Shown here in pieces: positions 45,158 to 57,488 of a stretch of DNA of 64,000 nucleotides. Positions within the stretch are counted from its first letter, which is position 1; each line of letters starts with the position of its first letter. Source of the stretch: Otatea glauca. Its lineage: Eukaryota > Streptophyta > Magnoliopsida > Poales > Poaceae. The position numbers and the translations under genes were made by a program. Location of the stretch: contig CM070715.1 of the NCBI GenBank assembly GCA_036346275.1, forward strand, positions 76,247,667 through 76,311,666. The letters are read 5' to 3'. The notes beneath the pieces are model-generated. The model was not told where the DNA came from. It worked only from the letters and a program-made list of their open reading frames with translations, and ran no database searches.

Positions 45158-48100
45158 TGTAACAACCCCTTTTTTTTATATAAATGCAAAAATAGAAATT
45201 TAATGCGCATACAGTACTAGTCCCATGATCAGTGGCTAGTACGCACATTTTCAACAATTGGAATCACATCCATACAATATTTTATTCAAGCAGAAACTAT
45301 TTGTACAATATATTCTTACAACTCAGAGTATATAAATATAACAACAGAAGAAGCAAAGTCTTGTAGTGTGCTTATCCAATCCCTCAGGCAACTGACAAGG
45401 TATAATCCCTAGAAAGGTCGTTTTATTGAAATTCCCACATCCTGCGACGAAAAGAGATCTTTCGAAGCTTCGCTTTCTTTTCCCACCTAAAACAACATAA
45501 TAAGGAAGGGTGAGTACTTTATGTACTCCGCAAGACTTTAGCAAATCCTATAATATATGCAGGCCATTTCAAAGGAAAGGCTTCTACGGTTAATTTGCAT
45601 GAAGTGAAATTGAAATTGTAAATCAAGTTGTCATTTGCAAACGGAATTTGTAAGAGCAAATATGGCTGATAAGAAATAAGTAAAGTATAAGTAATACTCA
45701 GCCCTTCGCGAGCATTGAATAATTCAATGATCCAATAATCCAATCCTGCCATAACCATTTCTTGCCAACACGTGGCATAACCATAATCTTTACCAAAACA
45801 AGGTACATCAGGTGAAAATCATCCTATTTTGAAAATAGTAAAATTTCTAACCATGTGATGACGTTACCAAGTGCCTTTGATCGTAGGCGTGGCTAATTAA
45901 TTAGATTTACACTCTGCAGAGGTGTACAGCTTTACCCACAAGACATGACTGACTATTTGTGCAATCGATAATTAGCACACTTCCTTTGGTGTGCCGTAGA
46001 GAGTCATGACATAACCATTACATTACATAGATCTATCTTTGCACCAGTCCAATGACGTTGAATCCTTGTTATGGAAGAAGAAACATAATTAAGTAAAACA
46101 TGACAGTCCATATATGTATATAGATCAATAACATTGGCAGTTCATCTTTGCAAGAAACAGTTTCTTCCCATAACAAGGCATACATTGCTGTACCGATATG
46201 CATTTACCCACACCGCGGTGTGGAAGCCCCTCATAAGCAAGCCTATTAAGGATTGCTCATACTATCTCCCGCCTACCAATGTGCAAAGTCAGACCTAAGC
46301 AACTTAATAGGTTAAGGCTGCCCATAACAACACTTGTGGTTGCACGAAGTTCTTGGCTTAAAAACAACCCATAGCTCGGTCCTTAATCCGACACGGGCAA
46401 TAATCTCCCCCTACACTATGTACAAGTTCATCTCTTGCACAACTGGCTATTGCCAATAATTGCCCGCATCTAAACCATAATTTTATTTTGGGTTTTTAAT
46501 CAAAATACCAACAACTGACATCATATCATAACCAACATTATCAATTTCTCAAGAAATAATTTTGATCTGATCATACACAACGTTGGTTCTAAAGCATGGC
46601 TAAGCATGATTAATAATCGCATATACCTAAGTTGACATTATGTACCGTCTAACCCGTTTATATGTTTATCAAGGTTCACATGTCCATAATTATCAAGGAA
46701 GTTTCATGAGACAACAGGTATATCTACTAGTACCACAAAATAGCATATTTATAGAAAATAAACGCATACATGAAACATTTTGGTAAACACAATGAAAATT
46801 ACATACTGGGATTAATATGATCAAAGGGGGTGCTTGCCTTTCTTAATTGCTGTTTATGACGAAGTCACGGCTGCAACTGGCGTGGTTGATGACAGAATTA
46901 GTGACGTCGGGTTCTACACGTCGTTCAATAGAAATATAGTGAACAACAAATTTCAATAAGGGCAAAATGAAGACATACAATATATCAAATAAAGACATGC
47001 TAAAGAGAACGGACGCAGATTCTTTTATAGATTATTTATTCTTGTTTTACGAATTCAAGAGGCTAAAATTATGTATTCTTGTATTTATAACTTTGAATTC
47101 TAGATTCTAAAATTATTTGGATTAATAGAATTAAGACATTAGTTATCATGTTATATATGAGTAGTACTCAATCTTTAACTGACTTTGCATAAGTAGTTTT
47201 GAATATATATATATATATGTATGTATGTATGTATATATATATTTGTTAGGTTGGGCTATTGGTTACATATTCTGATTTTTAAGAAGGTTTTGGTGAAACA
47301 AATATGTTAAGTATTAATTTCTTATTTATTATTAAAGCTCGTTTATTCATATTACGGATTATGGAGATTATAAAACTTAGGGTTATTTGGGTGACATGAT
47401 TTATATGCAGAATATGATGAAACAAGATTACTTATTTTGAATAAGGTTGTCTACATATTGGGGAGTATTCCCAAAATGATTCCATAAATTTTATGATTTA
47501 GACGAGATGTTTTATTCATTGCTGAAATTGCTTAAATGGTATTAAGGTTTCTGATGACAATAACACTTAAGGGTATAGAGCTAGCAAGATTCAGATGCAA
47601 AGAAAGTTGTAAAAAGAATATTTTTCCAGATTATTGTAGTCCATATCTCAAGGATCATTTCTGGGCTGTTCTTCATAAAATTTGCATTTAGACGAGTTGT
47701 TTTATGAGTCGCCGAAAAGACTTAAGCGTTCCTGAAAACATAATACTTAAGGTTATTTTGCTATCAAGATATATATGCAAATCAAGACTAAATGAAGTTC
47801 TTTCTTTAGAAGATTGAAGCATTTTCTTTGTATAGTATTACTAAACTTATTTTATAAATTTTAGTACTTAGACGAGACATTTTACTTGCTGCTAAAATAG
47901 CATAAATGATCATTCTAGCATATATGCATGTACATATCTTTTACACTAGGGTCTCATTCAACAATTCAAAGTCTAATTTATAACTTAAATATTTTAACAT
48001 ATTCAATTAACCTACTGACATATATATAGAAATCAACTTTGTTCATTTTAGATTTCTTTTGCACAATTTATGCATTCTTGAATATTTAATATATTGAGAA

Positions 48101-50541
48101 CAATTTTTAATAGAAAATGATTCAAACAAAGATGATATTTAAATATTTTTATATATTTGGGTTGCTGGAAGTCTAAGGATTCCAATAAAATTGGTTTCAT
48201 TCAATTCTCAGTTCATTTGCATCATTTATATATATATAGCCTATCTTTCTTCCTTTTCTTTAAATTTGAAATTCAAATTTTTCCAGAGTTATTATCCAAA
48301 ATATTTTTGCATATTCTGAGATTACTTGATTTTAGTTGAATATAGAAATTTGTTCCATCTTATTTGGATTAAAGATGCAAAAGTTATTTAGAAATGAAGT
48401 TGGTTCGGCTGAATAAAACACTAAAAAGCAAAATACGTTTTCATCGGTAAGAAAGCATCTTTTCATTTTCGCGGTTTTATTTAAATCTTAGTTGAACGAC
48501 AGGTGGGGCCTGCTGGTTAGTGAGAGGGCAAGGCTGAGAGGCGCGGTGAATGACAGATGGGTCCCGCATGTCAGTCACCGAAAGCAGAGGCTCACCTTCG
48601 CGACTCATCCGGTTCGGTCGCCGGTGCAGTGAACATCAAGGAGATGAGGCGCATCCGGTGGAGGTACCAATTCGGCCGAAAGCGAGCCAAGGTGAGCTGC
48701 CACCGAGGAGGAGCGGCGGCAACAATGGCGGATCGCCGGAGAAGATGAACAGAGGTATTACGGATTGAATCGGTAGCACGTGAGGTACCAATGGATGCTA
48801 GTGGTTCCATTTTCATACCTATCTCAATTGGAGAAGGGCCGAAATAGTGGGGCGTCGAGCGGCTAGCTGTGAAGAAGACGACTGCGGTGGTAGCGAGCTT
48901 CTGGTTGAGGAGGCCCAAATATTTTTGAGGGCTTTTGACCCTAGTGGCTTGGTGATGCTACGACTTGAAGCAATTTGAGTATGGTTCAGTGTACCGACCG
49001 AATTTGAGGTTGACTCGTGGGCTAGGGTTCTTCGGCCAATTCTAAAACAAGAGAAATTGACATGTTTCGGCGTGGAAGCAGGAAGAGTAAGAATGGGGGA
49101 AATGTTGCGCACACTAAGGCTTGTTGAGGGGTGGCTTTATAGCCGAGGGGATGGCGTAGATAAGGCCTGCATTGGGTAAGAACTCTCCGTGTTCTTGCGG
49201 CTCAGCATAGGAGAAAGCATGGGTAGGGGAAATGATGAAGCAGGATATGGGCAACTGAAGCTTCGCGCGAGATGCATCGCTGGCAGCGATTCTTTGGTTG
49301 ATCTTCTGTTGCGGCATTAAATTGGCGGCAGAGGCCAAGAGAATTTGGTCGGGGAACTTCGGCGATCGAAGGAAGATGAAGGCTGGGGCCTTCGGCTGGC
49401 AGGTGGGCCGCACTGTGAATTGGGTCCCACTTGGCAGTGGAAGGAACGGTGACCTCAAGCATTTTTGCGATCAGAGCTAGGTTTGGATCAAAGAATCGGT
49501 TACCTATCTTATCGCCAAATTAAGGAAACTTTTATGGCGAGTACTATAGATAAGGAAAATTATCCTGTCAAATTTTTAGCTTGAGATATTGTGTGTAGAA
49601 TTTATAAAAATTCTGACAAGGTATTGTGCACAGATTTTAGTTTTCTGTATTTAATTTATCTGGGAGTTTATAACTTATAAAATATTTATGAAACTTTTTG
49701 TGAAGGTTTTTTATGGACATATTGGTCTCCTGTACAATTTTCATCTTCAAATTATTTATATTTTAGTTTATAAAATTCTGACATTTGTATTTTTAGATTT
49801 TTAGCTTTTCTATTTTTGAATTTTTATAAATATCAAATATAATCGTTATTTCTTGATATTTTTATTGTTAATGTACTAATCCAGATTGAAGATAATATAG
49901 AATTTTCACATTGAATTTATGACGTATTAATTTCTGACATATTTGCTATTGCTAGTCAAGAAACATTAATTAGCTTTCATTTCATGTTTAAATGCTTTAA
50001 TATGAATTTTAAATTATATTTTAAGGTTTTGGATATCTCCACAGATTTTACAGCTATTTTTTTTACAAATCTTTTCTTATTACTTATCCCATGTTTGGTT
50101 ATTTATTAAAAAGGAATTCTCCTTTCAAGCAATAATCAAAGAAATCTAAGAAAATTCAATAAAATCTAGAGAATTCAGAAAAAGCATCAGTAACAATAAT
50201 TAAATGTTTAAGGTTTAATTCCTCATTATGTTTTGCATTTTGTATTGAGGCGGAACAGAAATTAATACAATAAAAGACGTCTTATGAACCAAAATTCAAG
50301 AAGAATTTCACATTGGATGAAATTTCAATGTGAACTTATGTTTCTAATTTATTTTCATATTTTGTTTGATTTGAAGTTTTATTTTGCAACTCATCCTTTT
50401 GTTAGGGTTGGATTTCAAGATATTGAAATAGAAGATAATATATTAATTCATTCTTAACATTCTAATTAAAAATTCTATTTAATTTCATTTTCTAATTTTT
50501 ATATTTCTATTTTTATTATTTAGAATTTTTGGGATGTTACA
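45158..50541 (-). mobile_element. Very long Gypsy LTR (3' LTR of a truncated element)
   Basis: On the minus strand it starts TGTAACATCCCAAAAATTC (50541) and ends GGGGTTGTTACA (45158), with 5384 bp between. The next internal bases (50542-50600, minus) read CTCGAGGACGAGATTTCTG followed by an A/G tract and GTAGATC. This is the junction between the end of pol and the 3' LTR in Tekay/Del and related Gypsy elements. The internal region stops near 50610, so only the 3' LTR and a stub remain. A GC-richer island lies at 48480-49480. The length is large for one LTR, and a nested insertion inside it cannot be excluded. Confidence 0.55.
47202..47241. repeat. (TA)n/(TATG)n microsatellite
   Basis: A run of alternating TA, three GTAT-type units and more TA sits within the long Gypsy LTR. 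Confidence 0.9.
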
Positions 50542-50885
50542 GATCTACCCTTTTTACAGAAATCTCGTCCTCGAGATTTGCAGGGACTAGATGGGTTTAG
50601 AGAATTATTCCAACAATAGGATCGACCATATTTTGTGACCCTCGACCTGCTCCTCATCTAGATCATAGAATGGTCCAATGCCGCCTCTGCTCACGTCACC
50701 TTGTGGCTCAGTTCACCACCATGCACGTCATGGGCGACTTCGAGCTCTACCTTCACCCCTTCGGCGATAAGGGAGGAGGTGGTGGTGCTGGCGACTGGCA
50801 AGGGTAGGGTGGCAGCCGTAGGTGAGCATGCTGGGGATTTTTTTGCTATTTGTTTTTTTAATAAAACTTGTTGATTTTTTTTGTT

Positions 50886-51416
50886 AAAACTTGATGAAAT
50901 CTATTGAAATTTGCTGAAACTTTTTGAAACTTTTGAGTTGAAACTTGTTGAAATATTTGGGTTGAAACTTGATGAAATCTATTTGAACTTATTAAAAGTC
51001 TGGTGAAGTTTGGGTTTGAAATTGTGTAACTTGATCTTGAAACTTTCTCAGTATCTTTAGAAAGGCGTGAAACCCATTGAAACCTAAAACTTTGTCAAAT
51101 GTTTTAACGGACTCTCCTAAAACTTGACGAAATATGTTTCTATATTGTTGCAATAGTATATTGGTGTCTAGTCATCCCTTTTATTTATATTGATATACAA
51201 AGTGTCTTTGTCTTCTCAGTCATATACACATATCTAATAGGACACTTGGCGATGTATAATTGGCCCTACATGCTTATAAGTAGAGCACCGTGCATAGAAG
51301 CCGGCCTGTCCTTAAGCCGAACCATAACATCCTTTTGTGTTCGCCTATTCATAATACTGACTTAAATCTCTGATCTATATCTCCGACGTTGTCACCTGAC
51401 TCACCTCGCGCCCAAG
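50886..51416 (+). promoter_or_regulatory. Upstream region of the polyketide synthase gene
   Basis: The first part (50886-51130) is made of degenerate TTGAAACTTGATGAAAT-like iterations, the tail of the repeat unit. Nearer the gene, TATAAG at 51275-51280 lies 137 bp before the ATG and is a possible TATA box. The whole promoter is within about 0.5 kb of transposon-derived sequence. Confidence 0.4.
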
Positions 51417-54265
51417 ATGGCACTGCTCGGAAACCTAGTGGCGAGCCCCGCGGCCACCGTCATCAGCAACATTCGGCAGGCGCAGCGTGCGGACGGCCCT
51501 GCGTCCGTGCTGGCCATCGGAACAGCCAACCCGGCGAACTGCGTGCGGCAGGACGAGTATGCAGACTACTACTTCCGCGTCACCAGGAGCGAGCACCTCA
51601 CCAAGCTCAAAGCCAAGCTGGACAGAATCTGTACATAAGAGCTTTGCGCACTGTGAAGTATTCTTGTCGCTTAATTTAAGTAAATTGCACCGTACATCAC
51701 TAAATTTGTTTACATAGTTCATTTAAATCACCGATCTTTTAATTTACACACCGGGTCATAAACGTCATCACCGATGCTCCAAAAGTCTCTCTATTCTCGT
51801 CCCAACAACTCCTCCATGCTTAATCCCATTTCGTCCTCATGAAACGACGGCGGCCGAGGCGACCAATAACTGGGCGAGCACCGCTGACGTCTCACTTGCA
51901 TGTGTCGGTCCCACCCTCCGTGGCACCGACGTCCTGCCGTCCACGACCTCGAGAGCACCAACGCACGCGAAGAAATGAGCCTCTTGATTTCTCGCTGCCC
52001 ACATGTACTGCTTGATCTCTGCCCTTTATGTTGTGGATGAAATGTTTGGCCCGGTTTTGTGTGTGGTTGTAGCACGGCGGGCAGGGCCAGCGTGGAAGCC
52101 CTCCATCAATGGATAGATAGATCGACGGAGTTATTAATCACTCACGCATGTACGTACGTATATAAACACCTTTTAGTGGGGTGGCAGAGTTATCGATATA
52201 TGATTCTAACCACCGAGATTTAAATTCTAGTGTCTATTTTTATGCACACGCAGTTTTAAGTAGAAATTTTGTGAGGTCATCAAATTAGCATATATCTTGT
52301 CTTTCTAGGTGTATGGTAAGAGGTGTACTCAGCATGCGTGTGCCTTTTTAATATTGGAAAAAAACAAATGTTGGTTGTACTTTCTAGTTAGTTCTTGGAT
52401 GATCAGAGGTACAAGTTGCAGGCGGCCTTGATGATCAGAGGCACATCCTCTTGCGGTCGGAGTGGCAGACGTTGAACGGGAGGCCTCCATGAGCGGGGGC
52501 ACTGCTCGTGGAGCCTGAGCTTGACGACAAACAGGTCGACGCCGGCGACCGAGAGGACGACTCGCTTGATTTTGAACAACTGAGAGTAGAACTGTTTCTC
52601 TGAAATGGCTCCTCTAGATTTTTTTTTTCAAATCTAACTTCTGTACAATAAAAATTACAAAAATAGTCTTCATTAAGCGCGAAAGAGTCGGTAAGAGATA
52701 CCTATCCCTTACCACACTATGCAACCACCGTAGGATGCTGCTATCGACTGCCAGCTCCTACCACGATAAGGTAGCGCGGCTGCCAGCTCTTTCGCTCTCA
52801 ATGACAGGGTTTTTTTGTAATTTTTAGTCACGGTTAGTTTTACAAAAAAAAAAAGTCTACAGGATATTTTGGTGGACAGTTCCCGAGACGAGACAGTGTT
52901 CTAGGTTCGGCATGGATTAGGGATGTCCGGATGCAGGAGAACTTGAGAATCAGAATAGAGAACTAACTAGGGGCTCGGTGGAAAATTTCCATCCCATTAG
53001 TAGGCAGGTGCTATCACGCGCAGCGCAGGGGAAGACCACGCTGGCACGAGAGACTGTCAACGTCACAATGGTTTCTGCGGTGGTACAAGTGGTGACGTTG
53101 ACGACTCACTTAACCCGGTTCAGTGTTCTAGATGTGTAAATTAGGAGATTGGTAACCTAAATGAATCACTCTAACAAGTTTAGTGACTTATGGTATAACT
53201 TACTCTTTGTTAATCTGTAAGATGCGTTCTCAAATATTGCTCATTTGCTTCCTTGCATGGTTACGTGTTTCAGGTCAAAAATCGGCCATCAAGAAACGCT
53301 ACTTCCACCACACTGAGGAGTTGCTACAACACCACCCAGAGTTCCTTGACCGCACGTTGCCATCCCTGGACGCGCGCATGGACATCACTGCCACCGCCGT
53401 TCCCGAGCTCGCAGCGGCGGCCGCCGCGAAGGCTTTCGCCGAGTGGGGCCGCCCGGCCACCGACATCACACACCTCGTCGTCAGTACCTACTCCGGCGCC
53501 CACATGCCAGGTGCCGACCTCCGCGTGGCCTCCCTCCTCGACCTCGAACCGTCCGTCCGCCGCACCATGCTCTACCTCAACGGCTGCTCCAGTGGCTGCG
53601 CCGCGCTCCGCGTTGCGAAGGACATCGCCGAGAACAACCGCGGCTCTCGTGTCCTCGTAGCCTGCGCCGAGCTCACTCTCATCTTGTTCCGCGCGCCCAA
53701 CGATGCCCACATCGACACGATCATCATGCAGGCTCTTTTTGGCGACGGTGCAGGCGCCGTCATCATCGGGGCCGATCCCGTGGACTCCGTCGAGCGCCCG
53801 CTTTTCGAGGTTTTGTCCTCATCACAGAATGTGATACCGGAGACTAAGCATGCCGCGGTTGGACGGCTCCGCGAAGCCGGGCTCGTCTTCAACCCTTCCT
53901 TGGAGATGCCAGCGCTGATCCGTGATAACATTGAGCATTGCCTGGTCGACGCGCTCGGACCGCTCGGCTTAAGCGGTGGCTGGAACGACCTCTTCTGGGC
54001 GGTGCATCCCGGAGGTCGAGCAATCCTGGACAGCGTTGAGGCGGGGCTCAAGTTGGAGCCCAAGAAGCTGACGGCAAGCCGCCATGTACTGAGCGAGTAC
54101 GGGAACATGTCTGGGCCGACGGTGATCTTTGTGCTCGATGAGATCCGGCGCCGCCGGGACAAGTATGGGGAGGGGCAGCACGGCCTGGGTGTTATGCTGG
54201 GGCTCGGGCCGGGAGTCTCTGTTGAGACGATGGTGTTGCACGCCGTGGGTAGCCAGAAGAACTAG
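51417..54265 (+). CDS. Type III polyketide synthase (chalcone synthase superfamily), two exons
   Basis: Join 51417-51630 and 53274-54265 gives 401 residues ending at TAG. The intron splits the Cys72 codon after its first base, the conserved position in plant CHS-type genes. Type III PKSs are homodimeric cytosolic enzymes that condense a starter CoA with malonyl-CoA. The triad is present: Cys176 (LNGCSSGC), His316 (FWAVHPGG), Asn349 (YGNMSG). Counting from those, Phe227 and Phe277 match the CHS gatekeepers, while the CHS Thr132 and Thr197 positions are Tyr144 and Leu209, and GFGPG is GLGPG (381-385). These changes and the overall sequence resemble cereal alkylresorcinol synthases and the rice curcuminoid synthase more than true CHS; the product is inferred. 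No frameshift or stop is seen. Odd point: the intron is almost entirely a transposon. Confidence 0.9.
51680..53203. mobile_element. TIR DNA transposon filling the polyketide synthase intron
   Basis: The left end GTAAATTGCACCGTACATC and the minus-strand right end GTAAGTTATACCATAAGTC start inverted repeats of about 75 bp that share TCACTAAA, TTGTT, TTCATTT and TAATTTACACA. The 1524 bp element has no transposase. It contains GC-rich stretches (51830-52080 and 52400-52580) that could be captured gene pieces. I could not identify a clean target duplication, so the family (Mutator-like or other) is open. Without it the intron would be about 119 bp. Confidence 0.7.
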
Positions 54266-56413
54266 CTAACTGATTACGTTGGGAAAAAATTCAGTATCTT
54301 TATAAAAACCAGACACATAGTAAATACAGATCTCAAAACAACTAAATATTCTTCTCTCTCCCTCAATGTATACTATATATCTTTATTCCAAGAGAGATGC
54401 TATAAATGCTACAAAGTACCTGGTGCCATAAAATAGTTCAATACTCCTAAGAGTATGTACTCTCACTTCTCATATATCAATTAAGCAAACAAGTTATACA
54501 TCTCTATCCTTTTGAGTATACTCTAATACATAGTTATCACGGTGGTATGGCTAGGTGCGGTGAGTTTGGAGTGCCTGAACGCCTAGGCATCTAGGCGCCC
54601 ATCTAGTTGATGAAGAAGAAGCAGCACCAACAGCAGAGAAGAAGCAGTCTAGTATTACTAACTAGCAATCTAGCATTACTTCTAAGTACTACTACAAAAA
54701 AATAAAAACATTTAGCAAAGAGGCTCAAGGAATCTTGCCCAGAATAAAATTTGACGATTCGGCTTTGCTCGAAGATTGGTTCTGATTGGCGGGACAGTTC
54801 AGGTCGAGACCTGAAAACAAAAAACTATTACTAAGGCTATCACTGGGAATTAATTATTTCGGCGTCCAACCGATTCTGATTTGTCGTTCAAATTTTATAT
54901 TGGTACGGATTAAATAAATATGCGTTAGCAATTTTTACACGATCCGTAGATTGATCAACATGAATCAACGCGGTTCACGACGTGATTTATTTTTCTACTT
55001 CTCTGCCTTTTTCTCTTCTTTCCTTTTTCTTTTCCTCATTTTCTTTTCTCTCCTTTTTCTCCTCTTCTTTTTTTTCTTTTCTTTTTCCCTTATATTTCCA
55101 TTTTTCCTTCTTCCCCTTTTTCCCATTTCCTTCGACTCTGGCCGATCTGGCCGAAGCCTCTCAGCTCTGCCTTGGTTCTACCGCCTCCTCTCTCCCCCTT
55201 CTTCCTTGGCCAAGCTCCCTTTTCCTCTTCCTCTTGCGCCTGCTATCTCTCCACGATGCCTCCACCTCCCTCTCGGCGCCGACCGGCCTCGGCTCGCGAC
55301 TCCTCTTCCTCCTGTTGACGTAGGCCCGCTCCGCCCGCGCCTCTCCTCCGCGCGGCGTGCTGGCCCGACCCCCCCCCCCCCGGCCTACACGACCTGGAGT
55401 GACTCTACTCCCAGCCGTGTTTGAGCCATGGGCCGCCAAAGGCTAGCACCCTACCCTTCTAGGGTTTCTCTATTGCTACCCCTTTTTTATTTTTGCTTCA
55501 TATTGCTTGATGATTATCGGATTAATGCTTGAGATTGAGGGTTCTATGATGAGGTTGGAGGGGTTTGATCTACACATGAAGAACATATACTACACTAGCC
55601 TTAAGAGCTACCCTAGCCACTGAGAACCCCGGGGATAACCCAATCTACCTCCTACACTACCCCATTGTCTAGCCTCTACCCCGATCTACCACTTGCATAT
55701 AAGAACATTTATTGTCGCTATTGTTGGCAAGAAGGCAAAATGCACCTGGGATGATTGGAGGCTAAGAAATGGGGTGAAGGAGGAACTTGGGCTGGTCTTC
55801 TTGCTTCAGGATGTCTCCTTCTTCACTTCTGGAGATCCTCCTCCTTTCACTTCTAGAAGCTGCCGCTACCTCCTCTTCTGGTGGCTTGATCTTGCTTCGG
55901 TTGGTCACCTCCTCTCCTTGCTGGTTGCTTCAGTTGGGATTGGCTGTGTGCTTGTTCTCTTGTGTTGGAAGAATGGGAGCACTGGTTGCTTTGGCTTGTG
56001 GCTCTCGGTTGTGTTGAGAATGGGAGACAGAAGTGCAAGAGCTGGCTTCTGGTTGGCTAGCATTCGGCTGGCTTTATTGACCTTTTTACTGTGGGCACAT
56101 GACCATTTTGCCCTTGAGCTTTTTACTGCTGGCTATTTATCCTAAGAGCATTACGGCCATTCATTGCTCAAAATTCTAGCGGTACTCGCAACCGCACCAG
56201 GTAAGTTCTAAGCACCGAATGATGAACCCGAAAACTAGCGAGAGGTGCCTATCTGGGTCTCGGACAGATCGGGTACCTCGAAATTAAAGAAAGGGACAAC
56301 GTCCAACTCGATAGAAGCGTCTTGTTCTTGTCAACACGACAGCATTTCGTTTTCGTCTCTCCCTAAATTTTTTTGTCTTTTTATGCACGCGCGTGCGATG
56401 ATTGAACGCATAT
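54266..56413. other. Region between the polyketide synthase and the lipoxygenase remnant
   Basis: 54266-54540 is the AT-rich 3' flank. 54540-54620 contains CCTAGGC-type short repeats of a dispersed element. 54990-55130 is a polypyrimidine (TTTTCC-rich) tract, and 55369-55381 a run of 13 C. 55430-56280 looks like a transposon or LTR fragment with no recognised domain. The long frames in 54951-55424 and 55693-56145 are low-complexity or unsupported, so no gene is called. Confidence 0.5.
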
Positions 56414-56990
56414 AATGGAGGCAGGGGGAAGGTGGGGAAGGCGGCGCACCTGGACGAGCTGGTGGTGACGATGAAGTCGAGGGCGGTGGGGGAGTCTGTG
56501 TTCTGGGTGGCGTTCGAATGGGACGAGTCACAGGGATCCCCGGTGTCATCATCGTCAGGAACTCCCACCACTCGGAGTTCTTCCTCAAGACACTCACCAT
56601 CGAGGGGGTCCCCTGCAAGGGCACCATCGTCTTTGTCGCCAACTCTTGGATCTACCCGCTGACGACTACTCCTACAACCGCGTCTTCTTCCCCAACGATG
56701 TGAGCCCTCTCTTGCTTACGTACTACGTGCTATTTTTCCTATGCTTGCTCGTTAGTCACGTGGGCTGTGGCTAATGGTCGTGATTCAAGTCTCGCTAATT
56801 ACACGCTAGGTCGTGTTGATTTATTTTCTAGAATTTATTTAGTGGCCACCTCTAAAAAAAAGAGAGGATAGAGTTAGTAGTTGAAGAGGGTATGTCCAAC
56901 GAAGAGTAAGAGTATATGGATCGATCATTTTTTTTATTTGGTTTATCATATTAGCTAGTAGTTATTTATATGTTATCTAGTAATAGAGTT

Positions 56991-57262
56991 CTCCCTTCGA
57001 TCACAAATAGTTGTCGTTTTGAATATTAACATGGTTCTTAAATGAATAGTTATATTGATTTCTACTGCCCACCGTATATATAAAACTAGTGATCCAGTCA
57101 CCGAATGCACGTGTCTTTATTGGACTTAAAAATGTCCCATGAACAATAATAGACCATAGTTGGACTAAACGATGAATATGGTTATTCATTTGGTTTTTTT
57201 TTTACTTTTAACACCACCTCTGAGTCCTAAAATGAACCGTATCCTCGCACAAGCGGAGGGAG
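56991..57262 (+). mobile_element. Probable Stowaway-like MITE in the lipoxygenase intron
   Basis: It begins CTCCCTTCG and ends CGGAGGGAG in inverted orientation, about 272 bp apart, with an AT-rich interior. The TA target on each side is not clear, so ends are approximate. Confidence 0.5.
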
Positions 57263-57445
57263 CAACCTCACGGCAAAGTTTTCATATTTGCACTAGTCTC
57301 GTAGGATGATCCAATGTCAAGCGCGTGCACAATAATAATCTTGTGCACGTGCCTTCAGAGAAACCACTCTTCTAGGTGCTGGCACAGTAATTGCTATTGA
57401 CTTTCCACAGACAAACACTATAGTGTGATGGGTGCGCGAATATAC

Positions 57446-57448
<3 letters not shown>

Positions 57449-57484
<36 letters not shown>
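57449..57484. repeat. (TA)n microsatellite
   Basis: About 18 TA units. A second shorter TA run lies at 57519-57534. Confidence 0.95.

Positions 57485-57488
<4 letters not shown>

Larger units (their letters stand above)
44188..50885 (+). repeat. Dispersed repeat unit, copy 2, interrupted by a Helitron and a Gypsy LTR
   Basis: Its left part (44188-44460) and right part (50611-50885) match copy 1. Between them lie the Helitron 44461-45093, a short piece of unit (45094-45157), and a Gypsy LTR with an internal stub (45158 to about 50610). About 240 bp present in copy 1 is absent at the LTR junction. Confidence 0.65.

Noticed and set aside
45158..50541. Considered as a solo LTR
   Set aside because: Flanking 5-mers do not match, and 50542-50600 looks like internal pol-end sequence, so it is a 3' LTR with a truncated internal region.
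51680..53203. Considered as a Mutator-like element with a 9-bp target duplication
   Set aside because: The 9 bp on each side do not match. The family is left open.
53324..54162. Long frames on both strands overlapping PKS exon 2 (53253-53660 plus, 53324-53710 minus, 53572-54162 minus)
   Set aside because: They are shadows of the GC-rich PKS exon. Only the 53274-54265 frame has family motifs.
54951..55424. 157-residue frame rich in Phe, Leu and Ser
   Set aside because: It is a translation of a polypyrimidine tract; no domain, and GC skew explains the open frame.
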